DNA of 64,000 nucleotides from Tagaea sp965279565 (GTDB taxonomy: Bacteria > Pseudomonadota > Alphaproteobacteria > CACIAM-22H2), in contig OZ257249.1 of the NCBI GenBank assembly GCA_965279565.1, positions 1,798,001 to 1,862,000 of the forward strand, written 5' to 3'. This document shows, piece after piece, positions 18,488-24,131 of the stretch (positions are counted from its first letter, which is position 1; each line of letters starts with the position of its first letter). The notes below the pieces were generated by a model. The model had not been told where the DNA came from. It saw only the letters and a program-made list of their open reading frames with translations, and did not search any database. Made by a program: the position numbers and the translations under genes.

Positions 18488-20217
18488 TCCGGATCCCGTC
18501 ATCCGACCTCGCGGGCGCGGCACTCGACGCCGCCGGCGACGCGGCGTACGAGTGGGACCTGTCGCACGACGCGATCGGCTGGATCGGCCGCACCGAAAAC
18601 GTGTTCGGCCCGCGCGCCGATTTCCCGCCCACGGGCCAGGTCTTCCAGAGCCGCATCTACGCCGAGGATCTGCCCGCGCGCCTGAAGGCGCTGTCGGCGC
18701 ATTTCGTCGACCGCATCGCCTACGATCTCGACTACCGCATCCGCGGCGACGGCGGCACGCTGATCTGGGTGCATGACCGCGGCCGCGCCGAGTTCGCGCC
18801 CGACGGCAAGCCCGTGCGCCTCGCCGGCACGCTGCGCGCGATCACGGCGCGCAAGGAGAAAGAGGCGCGCCTCGAACATCTCGCCAACTACGATCCGCTG
18901 ACCGGCCATTTCAACGCCGCGCGCCTTCGCGAATCGCTCGACCATTCGATCGAGTACGCGGCCCGCTACAAGGCGCCCGGCGCGTTCCTGCTCGTCGGCG
19001 TGGACAACCTCTCCGCCATCAACGACGCGTTCGGCTGGTCGACGGCGGATGCGCTGCTGATCGGCATCGGCCAGCGCCTCGAACGCTCCCTGCGCGCCTC
19101 CGACACGATCGGCCGGGCGGGCGGCGACCGCTTCGGCCTCGTCCTCACGCACTGCCCGGAATCCGAGATCGGCCTTGCCGCCGACCGGCTGCTGACCAGC
19201 GTGCGCGGCACGCCCATCGACACGCCCGACGGCCCGCTGCACGTGACCGCGTCGGCCGGTGCCGTCATGTTCCTGGAGCAGGGCCCCTCGGCGGTCGAGG
19301 CGATGGCGCGCGCGGAATCCGCGTTGCACGAAGCCAAGCGCGCGGGCCGCAACCGCTATGCGATCTTCTCGGCAAGCCCGGCCCAGCGCGAACTGCACCA
19401 GCGCCTCGTCGCGATCTCGTCCGACGTGCAGGCGGCCCTCAAGGACGAACGCCTCGTCTTCGCCTTCCAGCCCATCGTCGACGCGAACACGCACGCGGTC
19501 GACCATTACGAATGCCTGATCCGCCTGCAGCGGATGGACGGCACGATCGCACCCGCCGGCTCGTTCATCCCGGTCGTCGAGCAGACCGGGCTGATGCGCC
19601 TGCTGGACCGGCGCGTGCTGGAAATGGCGCTGAACGAACTCGCGCGCTGGCCCGACGTGCGGCTCGCGATCAACATCTCCGGCCTCACCGCCGGCGACCC
19701 GAGCTGGCTGCGTGCACTTTCGGGCACGCTGAAGACGCGGCCGGACCTCGCACGCCGCCTGACGGTCGAGATCACCGAGACCGTCGCGATCCAGGACATC
19801 GACGAGACCGCGAAGTTCGTGGCCCAGGTGCGCGAACTGGGCTGCCGCGTGTCGCTCGACGATTTCGGGGCCGGCTACACGAGCTTCCGCAACCTCAAGG
19901 CCATCGCGGTCGACAGCGTCAAGATCGACGGCAGCTTCGTGCGCGGCGTGGCCGACAACGTGGACAACCAGCTCTTCATCCGCACGCTGCTGGGCCTCGC
20001 GGAAGGCTTCGGCCTCGAGACGGTGGCCGAGTGCGTCGAGAACGTCACCGAATCCCAGCACCTCGCGCGCAAGGGCGTGAAGCTGCTGCAGGGCAACCTC
20101 TTCGGCATGCCGTCGATCGAACGCCCGTGGCTCGCCGATCTCGGCCTCGACGCGATCGGGGCCGAACCGCAGCGCCCGAACTTCAAGGTCATCTCCGGGA
20201 CCGGCACGCACGATTGA
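18484..20217 (+). CDS. PAS-GGDEF-EAL protein with degenerate GGDEF, likely c-di-GMP phosphodiesterase
   Basis: 577-residue cytosolic signalling protein: PAS domain (about 20-125), GGDEF (about 135-300) and EAL (about 320-560). The cyclase signature is GGDRF instead of GGDEF, so cyclase activity is probably lost. The EAL signature reads ECL. The other phosphodiesterase residues look intact: Asn in INIS, Glu in EITET, DDFGAGYTS, Lys in VKIDGSFVR, and Gln in LQGNLFG. It therefore more likely degrades than makes c-di-GMP. It overlaps the aminotransferase by ATGA; no membrane segment is seen. Confidence 0.9.
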   Translation: MIRIPSSDLAGAALDAAGDAAYEWDLSHDAIGWIGRTENVFGPRADFPPTGQVFQSRIYAEDLPARLKALSAHFVDRIAYDLDYRIRGDGGTLIWVHDRGRAEFAPDGKPVRLAGTLRAITARKEKEARLEHLANYDPLTGHFNAARLRESLDHSIEYAARYKAPGAFLLVGVDNLSAINDAFGWSTADALLIGIGQRLERSLRASDTIGRAGGDRFGLVLTHCPESEIGLAADRLLTSVRGTPIDTPDGPLHVTASAGAVMFLEQGPSAVEAMARAESALHEAKRAGRNRYAIFSASPAQRELHQRLVAISSDVQAALKDERLVFAFQPIVDANTHAVDHYECLIRLQRMDGTIAPAGSFIPVVEQTGLMRLLDRRVLEMALNELARWPDVRLAINISGLTAGDPSWLRALSGTLKTRPDLARRLTVEITETVAIQDIDETAKFVAQVRELGCRVSLDDFGAGYTSFRNLKAIAVDSVKIDGSFVRGVADNVDNQLFIRTLLGLAEGFGLETVAECVENVTESQHLARKGVKLLQGNLFGMPSIERPWLADLGLDAIGAEPQRPNFKVISGTGTHD

Positions 20218-20310
20218 CGGTTGTTGACGGGTGTTGACCGTCAACACGCCAACCCGTTGATCCGCCACGAAACCCGTGTTGACGGTTGACGGAAAACGCG
20301 ATCCGTCAAG
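20218..20310. repeat. TTGACGG-rich inverted/direct repeats after the EAL gene
   Basis: The TTGAC motif occurs repeatedly here in both orientations. A perfect 17-bp palindrome, GTGTTGACCGTCAACAC, lies at 20231-20247, and further TGTTGACGGTTGACGG copies follow to about 20292. It could fold as a hairpin after the EAL gene stop or bind a regulator. There is no U-tract, so a classic intrinsic terminator is not supported. Confidence 0.5.
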
Positions 20311-20342
20311 CAAGGTTTGCGGACCCTCACCTCAGCCGTCAC

Positions 20343-20501
20343 TCATGCGAGACGCGTGCAACGCGAGCATCGAGGGCGGCCACCGGTCCCCGGTATCCTG
20401 TCCTCCTTCGCGATGCTGCCGATTTCGATGCACTTGTCGTTGTCGTGATGGACCGGCGGCGCACCGGCCTTCTTCGAGTGAAACGGGGCAATCTTGGCCA
20501 T
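20343..20501 (-). CDS. Small conserved-looking protein (52 aa)
   Basis: A 52-residue basic protein beginning MAKIAPFHSKK, with HHDNDKC in the middle and GTGGRPRCSRCTRLA at the end. The pattern (one Cys then a C-x2-C with His/Asp) suggests a small metal-binding protein, and I recall similar short uncharacterised proteins in other alphaproteobacteria. AGGGAGC lies about 7 nt before the ATG. Function unknown. Confidence 0.65.
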   Translation of the reverse strand: MAKIAPFHSKKAGAPPVHHDNDKCIEIGSIAKEDRIPGTGGRPRCSRCTRLA

Positions 20502-20602
20502 TCTCTGCTCCCTGTTCTCCTTGGGCGGATCGTCAAGTGGCGACCGCTCAAGCCGTGGATGTCCCGTGGATACGACGAGCGTAGCACCTGCGCCTCTCTT
20601 CC

Positions 20603-20626
20603 CCCTCTCCCGCGCGCGGGAGAGGG
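20603..20626. repeat. 24-bp perfect palindrome, dispersed-repeat type
   Basis: A perfect palindrome with arms CCCTCTCCCGCG and CGCGGGAGAGGG, followed by GGGTGAGGGTG. This CCCTCTCCC/GGGAGAGGG arrangement is a common intergenic repeat type in proteobacterial genomes. It can form a strong hairpin in either strand and may act as a transcript end or REP-like element between the 52-aa gene and the cassette promoter at 20.8 kb. Confidence 0.6.
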
Positions 20627-20639
20627 CGGGGTGAGGGTG

Positions 20640-20713
20640 CCATCCACCACCACAGCCGTCATGCCCGGCGAACGCCGCACAGGGCAATGCCCGGTGCCAC
20701 GATTTGCCTGTCA
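20640..20713. repeat. Partial copy of the GTCGTGG-CCCGGC palindromic repeat
   Basis: Contains CCGTCATGCCCGGCG and, about 30 bp on, GCCCGGTGCCACGATTTGCC. The same order and motifs appear in the complete palindromic element at 24042-24127, and its end motif (CCACGACTTTGCC) recurs at about 21302 and 22681. It is a degraded member of one intergenic repeat family confined here to the accessory region. Confidence 0.55.
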
Positions 20714-20764
20714 TCCTTCTTCACACCTTCAAACAGCGCATGGCCGGATCGTCTCGGCCAATGC

Positions 20765-20814
20765 GAGGTTTATATCCTGATCGAGGATTAAATACAACTA
20801 TAAATACATATGTA
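20765..20814 (-). promoter_or_regulatory. Cassette promoter copy 1 (apparently orphaned)
   Basis: First of three near-identical 50-bp elements. Read leftward: a TACATATGTA dyad (20805-20814), then TTGTAT (-35, 20792-20797), a 17-nt spacer, and TATAAA (-10, 20769-20774). Downstream, the segment equivalent to the GAGACGATG start region of the second copy reads GAGACGATCC, so no gene with the usual start follows. Only about 50 bp separate it from the end-repeat, suggesting that its gene has been lost. Confidence 0.6.
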
Positions 20815-21138
20815 AGACAACCTCACTCTGACTCTTCTCCCGCAATCCGTTCGTCTTACTAGAGATTTTGCGCGACACATTTGGGCTTGCGCCCAGCTGA
20901 GTCGCGGTGGATGTTGCGAACTGATGGTATGCCAATTGCGAAGTCGTCCAGGCGTCCTTTCTCGGGACGCAAGACGCAGAGTCGCGAGTAGCTGATCCAC
21001 GGCCCAGATATCCCGCACGCCTCTCGGCGCAGCGTGGCGACTCTGGGACAAACTCCCACTGCGGCAACGCCGCTTTGGGGTCTGTTGCGTCAGACCGCAC
21101 GTTTGGTTTGAAGCGCCCGTGCGAAAGGATCCGCAATC
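20815..21138. other. Non-coding stretch, no gene recognised
   Basis: About 320 bp with lower GC than the core genome. Short open frames occur on both strands but none has a ribosome-binding site and a plausible protein composition together. It lies between cassette promoter copy 1 and a possible 28-residue gene. I see no tRNA-like fold. It may be decayed accessory DNA. Confidence 0.5.
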
Positions 21139-21225
21139 ATGGATCATCGCGTAAAGCTGGAATTGAAGATCGATCCAGCGGCGATCATTAGAGCGATCGC
21201 TATTTTGGTCTGGGCCTTGACTTAG
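21139..21225 (+). CDS. Possible 28-residue hydrophobic peptide
   Basis: Short frame with an AAAGGA ribosome-binding site 9 nt before the ATG and a hairpin immediately after the stop. The product starts with a charged segment (MDHRVKLELKIDP) and ends in a hydrophobic stretch (AAIIRAIAILVWALT), so it could sit at a membrane. No homologue is known to me. The compact arrangement (Shine-Dalgarno, frame, terminator) is the only support. Confidence 0.35.
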   Translation: MDHRVKLELKIDPAAIIRAIAILVWALT

Positions 21226-21237
21226 GCTCCAGTACGG

Positions 21238-21267
21238 CGGGGTCCGGTCTTAACCGGACCCCGTTCT
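21238..21267 (+). terminator. Strong hairpin after the 28-residue frame
   Basis: An 11-bp stem (CGGGGTCCGGT pairing with ACCGGACCCCG, 21238-21248 and 21253-21263) with a 4-nt loop, followed by TTCT. The stem is very stable but the U-tract is short. Probably a factor-independent terminator for the small frame just upstream. Confidence 0.5.
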
Positions 21268-21312
21268 ACCAGCCGGGCACGTGCGACTTTTTTCCAACAT
21301 CCACGACTTTGC

Positions 21313-21396
21313 CTACCTCCAAATCCCCATCTCGATCCCGAACCGGTCCTTCCCCGCCTTAGCCGGAAAGCACTCGCCCTTGTCGGCCAACTTCAT
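21313..21396 (-). pseudogene. Duplicated 3' end of the DUF429 gene (27 codons)
   Basis: Reads MKLADKGECFPAKAGKDR then FGIEMGIWR and stop, nearly the same as the C-terminus of the DUF429 protein encoded at 24132-24824 (KGECFPAKAGKDRFGIP, MAIWR). The DNA similarity continues about 15 bp past the stop (GGCAAAGTCGTGGA). The rest of the gene is absent, so this is a duplicated fragment lying 15 bp downstream of the membrane protein gene at 21412-21933. It has its own ATG with GGAG immediately adjacent, so expression as a short peptide cannot be excluded. Confidence 0.7.
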
Positions 21397-21411
21397 CTCC
21401 GTTCTTCGAGA

Positions 21412-21933
21412 TCAGTCATATCCAGCCGGTGTCGGTGAGCGCTCGCATGGCCCGTCGCCTGCCCGTCTGGGGCCGGATCGGAAGGCGACCCGGCCAGGCG
21501 CGACCTCGGCCAGGATCGTGCAGCGCAGGCGATGGCCGCCGCCCTTAACCGGGATGCGCTCGGCATTTGCCGGTGCGGGGGCAGTCGGATCGCGCCATCC
21601 GTTCGGCAAGCGGGCGATCTCGAGCAAGGCAGGAACGCGGGTCGCACGCAGTTGCGGATGCGTGAGATGGATGACGCGATTTGGCGATCCCTCGATCCGG
21701 AACGTCCGGCGCGTGAAAAATGCTTCACCGTCGAGCCAGAACCAAACAAGTTCGGATTCCGGCGAGCCGTCCGAGACGACGACCAACTCGTAGGACATCT
21801 GGAGGTACTTGTCCCAGAACGCCCACGCGCCGCACAGGATGGCGCCGACCGCCGTGCCGAGCAGGAAAGCGCGTCGTGCTGTTGAGCGCCGGCGCGAGGC
21901 CGTCAGATCTACGTGAGCATCATCAGGTTGCAT
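21412..21933 (-). CDS. Single-pass membrane protein of cassette 2, function unknown
   Basis: 173 residues: a short Arg-rich cytosolic N-terminus, one membrane span at about 20-40 (RRAFLLGTAVGAILCGAWAF), and a soluble domain that should lie outside the cytoplasm. It shares an order of motifs with the protein at 23465-23947: a Glu followed by a hydrophobic strand, LDGE, a TR, a His-containing HLTHP and a late Cys-containing strand LRCTIL. The two therefore look like distant paralogues. GAGGGGCGAG precedes the ATG, and cassette promoter copy 2 lies just upstream. It belongs to no family I know. Confidence 0.65.
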   Translation of the reverse strand: MQPDDAHVDLTASRRRSTARRAFLLGTAVGAILCGAWAFWDKYLQMSYELVVVSDGSPESELVWFWLDGEAFFTRRTFRIEGSPNRVIHLTHPQLRATRVPALLEIARLPNGWRDPTAPAPANAERIPVKGGGHRLRCTILAEVAPGRVAFRSGPRRAGDGPCERSPTPAGYD

Positions 21934-21958
21934 CGTCTCGCCCCTCGCTCTGGCGTAG

Positions 21959-22008
21959 GGGGATATAAACCGGGAAAGGGATTATATACAACTATAAATA
22001 CATATGTA
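21959..22008 (-). promoter_or_regulatory. Cassette promoter copy 2
   Basis: Second copy of the 50-bp element. Reading leftward: TACATATGTA dyad (21999-22008), TTGTAT (21986-21991), a 17-nt spacer and a TTATAT -10-like hexamer (21963-21968). It ends about 25 bp before the start codon of the membrane protein gene ending at 21933. The same arrangement at copy 3 makes a promoter plus operator the natural reading. Confidence 0.7.
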
Positions 22009-22063
22009 CGAACCCATCTCCCTCATGCGGGAGAGGCACGACGTGAACGTCGCAGATGAAGGT

Positions 22064-22360
22064 CTACGGCCGCCTGCGCATTTCGCCGGCGATGTCCCGC
22101 GCGGCGTGGAAGACGGCGAGGATCGTGACCGACCGGGCGTCGGCCGTGTAGACGAGGATGTAGGGAAAAGCCGCGACGACCAGTTCGCGCGTTCCCATCA
22201 CGCGGCCGGGGTGCCCGAGATGCGGGAACCCCGCCAGCCTGCCCGCGGCATCGCGGATTTCCTCGAACACCCGCTTCGCCGCCGCCGGATCCGTCTGCGC
22301 GATCCAGTCGACGATGCCTTCGAGATCGGAAGCCGCCGACCTGGCGAACTGCAGGCGCAC
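22064..22360 (-). CDS. parE: ParE/RelE-superfamily toxin
   Basis: 98-residue small basic protein of the RelE/ParE plasmid-stabilisation family. It shows the early helix pattern AASDLEGIVDWIAQ, the FPHLGHPGR core strand and turn, and a late YILVYTADARSVTILAVFHAARD. ParE members inhibit DNA gyrase and RelE members cleave mRNA; the sequence is closer to ParE but the target is unproven. The start is GTG at 22360, 6 bp after the antitoxin stop. It is encoded with the ribbon-helix-helix antitoxin in the usual antitoxin-first order. Confidence 0.85.
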   Translation of the reverse strand: MRLQFARSAASDLEGIVDWIAQTDPAAAKRVFEEIRDAAGRLAGFPHLGHPGRVMGTRELVVAAFPYILVYTADARSVTILAVFHAARDIAGEMRRRP

Positions 22361-22366
22361 GTGCAG

Positions 22367-22609
22367 CTACCGGCGATGCTTCTTCGCGATCCGCTCGAAA
22401 ACCGCATCGGCGGAAACCGTGCGGCCAGCCTTCATATCCGCGATGCCGGCGGCAATGCGCTCGATCTGCCAGGAATTGGTCGCGACGAACTGGTCGATCG
22501 CTTCGTTGATGAGCTGGCTGCGCGGTCGCGCCATGGCCTTCGCGAGCGAGTCCAGCATCTGCAGGCTCTTGCGGTTCGGACGGACCGTGATCGGCAGCGC
22601 GGCAGGCAT
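22367..22609 (-). CDS. parD: Ribbon-helix-helix (CopG/ParD-like) antitoxin
   Basis: 80-residue protein with an N-terminal ribbon-helix-helix DNA-binding domain (ITVRP strand, then LDSLAKAMARPRSQLINEAIDQFV) and a C-terminal toxin-binding helix (ERIAAGIADMKAG...AVFERIAKK). It should neutralise the adjacent ParE-like toxin and repress their shared promoter. Its start codon directly abuts a row of 10-bp repeats expected of an RHH operator. GGAG lies inside that row and doubles as the ribosome-binding site. Confidence 0.85.
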   Translation of the reverse strand: MPAALPITVRPNRKSLQMLDSLAKAMARPRSQLINEAIDQFVATNSWQIERIAAGIADMKAGRTVSADAVFERIAKKHRR

Positions 22610-22610
22610 T

Positions 22611-22650
22611 TGTAGTCTCCTGTAGTTTTTTGTAGTCTTTTGTATTCTAT
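22611..22650. promoter_or_regulatory. Four tandem 10-bp repeats, RHH antitoxin operator
   Basis: On the plus strand four successive 10-mers begin TGTAGTCTCC, TGTAGTTTTT, TGTAGTCTTT, TGTATTCTAT. They are spaced exactly one helical turn apart, immediately upstream of the antitoxin start. On the coding strand the repeat reads ACTACA and overlaps the GGAG ribosome-binding site. Ribbon-helix-helix dimers bind such phased direct repeats cooperatively, so this is probably the autoregulatory operator. Confidence 0.75.
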
Positions 22651-22741
22651 CGAAATGTCGCCGCTCCGATCAAGGGCATCCACGACTTTGCCTGTGTCCG
22701 GCGTTCCATCGGACTCCCATCCGGTGCCTTGAATCCGCGCG

Positions 22742-23452
22742 TCATCGGGTTGGCGCCGATCTCGAATGGGCGGCGACGTCGGCTCCGTCGGCACGACGAT
22801 AGCCTTGCACGCGGACCGTTCCGGTGTTCGTCCGATCGCCTGTCCGCGGACGGCCGTACCAGTCCCGGACCTTCGAAAAGGCCGATGCCTGCTTCGGATT
22901 GTCGCGCAGATAGATGCTCGAACTCTGGACGGCACGCACGTCGTCCGCACCCCATTCGTCGACGGGTCTCCGCAACGATCTGGCGGCGCGCACATCCGGG
23001 TCCTCTGCCCATGCCGAGATTCGCTTGCGTTCGTCGGGCTCGACATCCCGTCCGTCGCCGCCCCATCTGTCTTTCGCCAGCCAGACCGGCACGTCCCGGG
23101 TACCGCCTGCAGCCGCATCGACGAAGGTCGCCTTCGCACGCGCGACGATCTCTTCGAAAGAACCGGCTTCGGCTCCGATTCCCACGCCGATCGCGTTGTT
23201 GCGTCGATCCATTCTGGCTTCGTCTGGCGGTTGGCCATCGCGACTTCCGTTGTACTCGTGGCCTTCGCCAAGTCCGAGCGCGATCGGTGCGCCGTAGCGG
23301 CGAGCGGCTTCCGCCGAGGCGACGATATGCCGGTAGGCATCCGCAGGGCCGTTGTGCCAGCCCGGCAATCCGGATGCCGTTGCCGCATTCTCCGCGCGCT
23401 TGAAGATGCCCTCAAGTCGCTCCGGCTTGTGCCGTTTGCTGCCGCTTTCCAT
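22742..23452 (-). CDS. DUF6973-like protein, possible toxin-type effector
   Basis: 236 residues, no signal peptide or membrane span. The central part reads GWHNGPADAYRHIVASAEAA, then GEGHEYNG and MDRRNNAIGVGIG. This order of motifs (DAxRH, A-rich helix, HE, MDxxNNxxG) is the signature I associate with DUF6973, a domain found at the C-termini of polymorphic toxins and in related stand-alone proteins. The C-terminal third (WAEDPDVRAARSL, SSIYLRDN) is not recognised. It follows the membrane protein gene by 12 bp with AGGAG 8 nt before the ATG, so the two form an operon under cassette promoter 3. Toxicity is inference. Confidence 0.65.
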   Translation of the reverse strand: MESGSKRHKPERLEGIFKRAENAATASGLPGWHNGPADAYRHIVASAEAARRYGAPIALGLGEGHEYNGSRDGQPPDEARMDRRNNAIGVGIGAEAGSFEEIVARAKATFVDAAAGGTRDVPVWLAKDRWGGDGRDVEPDERKRISAWAEDPDVRAARSLRRPVDEWGADDVRAVQSSSIYLRDNPKQASAFSKVRDWYGRPRTGDRTNTGTVRVQGYRRADGADVAAHSRSAPTR

Positions 23453-23464
23453 CGGTCAAACTCC

Positions 23465-23947
23465 TCAATGCTCGTGATACGCGCTCGTCCCGACGCAAGC
23501 ACCGGCAGTCGCTTGCGGGCCGCGCAGATCGACGACGACGGTGCATTTGCTGCCGCGCGCACGGACGTCCAGGGGTACGACCTGCATGCCGCCGGCGCCG
23601 GCGTCGACGACGACCTTCGTCGGACGCACAGGGACACGGACCGGGTCGTGCAACCGCAGCCACGTTTCGCCGAACCCTTCCCTGACGACGAGCCTTGTCC
23701 GCACCGGCTCGCCGTCGATGGAAAGGTCGGGTCCTCTTGCGTCGCCGCCGGCCGGCATCTGCACGACGATTTCGATCTCGTGACCCGACCTGTCGCGCCA
23801 GGCCCAGCCGGCTTCCCACGCGAGGATGCCGGCAAGTGCCGTTCCGGCAATGCGGATCGGGCGCAGGCGCCAGAGCGGAATGGTCGTTTTCGGACCGATG
23901 TAATCGGCCGATTTCGTCGGATCTATGAACCCGTCTTCCGCTGGCAT
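23465..23947 (-). CDS. Single-pass membrane protein of cassette 3, function unknown
   Basis: 160 residues with one membrane span at about 30-50 (IRIAGTALAGILAWEAGWAW) and a beta-rich outer domain (EIEIVVQ, IDGEPVRTRL, LRLHDPVRVPV, KCTVVVDLRG). Its layout parallels the protein at 21412-21933, suggesting distant paralogy. The start at 23947 is preferred to an ATG at 23965 because AGGGGGA lies 8 nt upstream. It is co-transcribed with the DUF6973-like gene. A role as membrane partner or immunity protein is possible but unsupported by homology. Confidence 0.65.
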   Translation of the reverse strand: MPAEDGFIDPTKSADYIGPKTTIPLWRLRPIRIAGTALAGILAWEAGWAWRDRSGHEIEIVVQMPAGGDARGPDLSIDGEPVRTRLVVREGFGETWLRLHDPVRVPVRPTKVVVDAGAGGMQVVPLDVRARGSKCTVVVDLRGPQATAGACVGTSAYHEH

Positions 23948-23970
23948 CGTCCGGTCCCCCTTCATGCGAA

Positions 23971-24020
23971 GAGGGATATAAACCGAGTCAGGATAAAATA
24001 CAACTATAGATACATATGTA
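23971..24020 (-). promoter_or_regulatory. Cassette promoter copy 3
   Basis: Third copy of the 50-bp element. Reading leftward: TACATATGTA dyad (24011-24020), TTGTAT (23998-24003), a 17-nt spacer and TATATC (23975-23980). It stands just upstream of the membrane protein/DUF6973-like operon. The dyad-to-hexamer block is the most conserved part among the three copies, whereas the spacers differ, as expected for a functional promoter with an operator. Confidence 0.7.
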
Positions 24021-24041
24021 GGATTCGCCGCACCTGAACCG

Positions 24042-24127
24042 AAGTCGTGGATGCCCGGCCTTCGCCGGGCATGACGGGGAGGTCGAGATAGGCGTCGTGC
24101 CCCGGCTCGTCCCGGGCGTCCACGACT
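24042..24127. repeat. 86-bp composite palindromic intergenic element
   Basis: Outer arms AAGTCGTGGATGCCCGG and CCGGGCGTCCACGACTT pair with one mismatch. Inside them are a perfect 7-bp hairpin (GCCCGGC CTTC GCCGGGC, 24053-24070) and a further pair GCCGGGCATGACG / CGTCGTGCCCCGGC. It sits immediately downstream of the DUF429 gene stop and could end its transcript. Partial copies lie at 20640-20713 and, as the end motif only, at about 21302 and 22681. Confidence 0.7.
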
Positions 24128-24131
24128 TTGC

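Noticed and set aside
20286..20780. Rightward 164-codon frame over the repeat region
   Set aside because: It runs through a palindromic repeat and antisense to the better supported 52-residue gene; no ribosome-binding site.
20788..21147. Leftward frames between cassette promoter 1 and the 28-residue ORF
   Set aside because: No ribosome-binding site, one version runs through the promoter dyad, and no protein family is recognisable.
22004..22615. Rightward frame antisense to the ParE/RHH genes
   Set aside because: Starts inside the cassette promoter element and mirrors two clear toxin-antitoxin genes.
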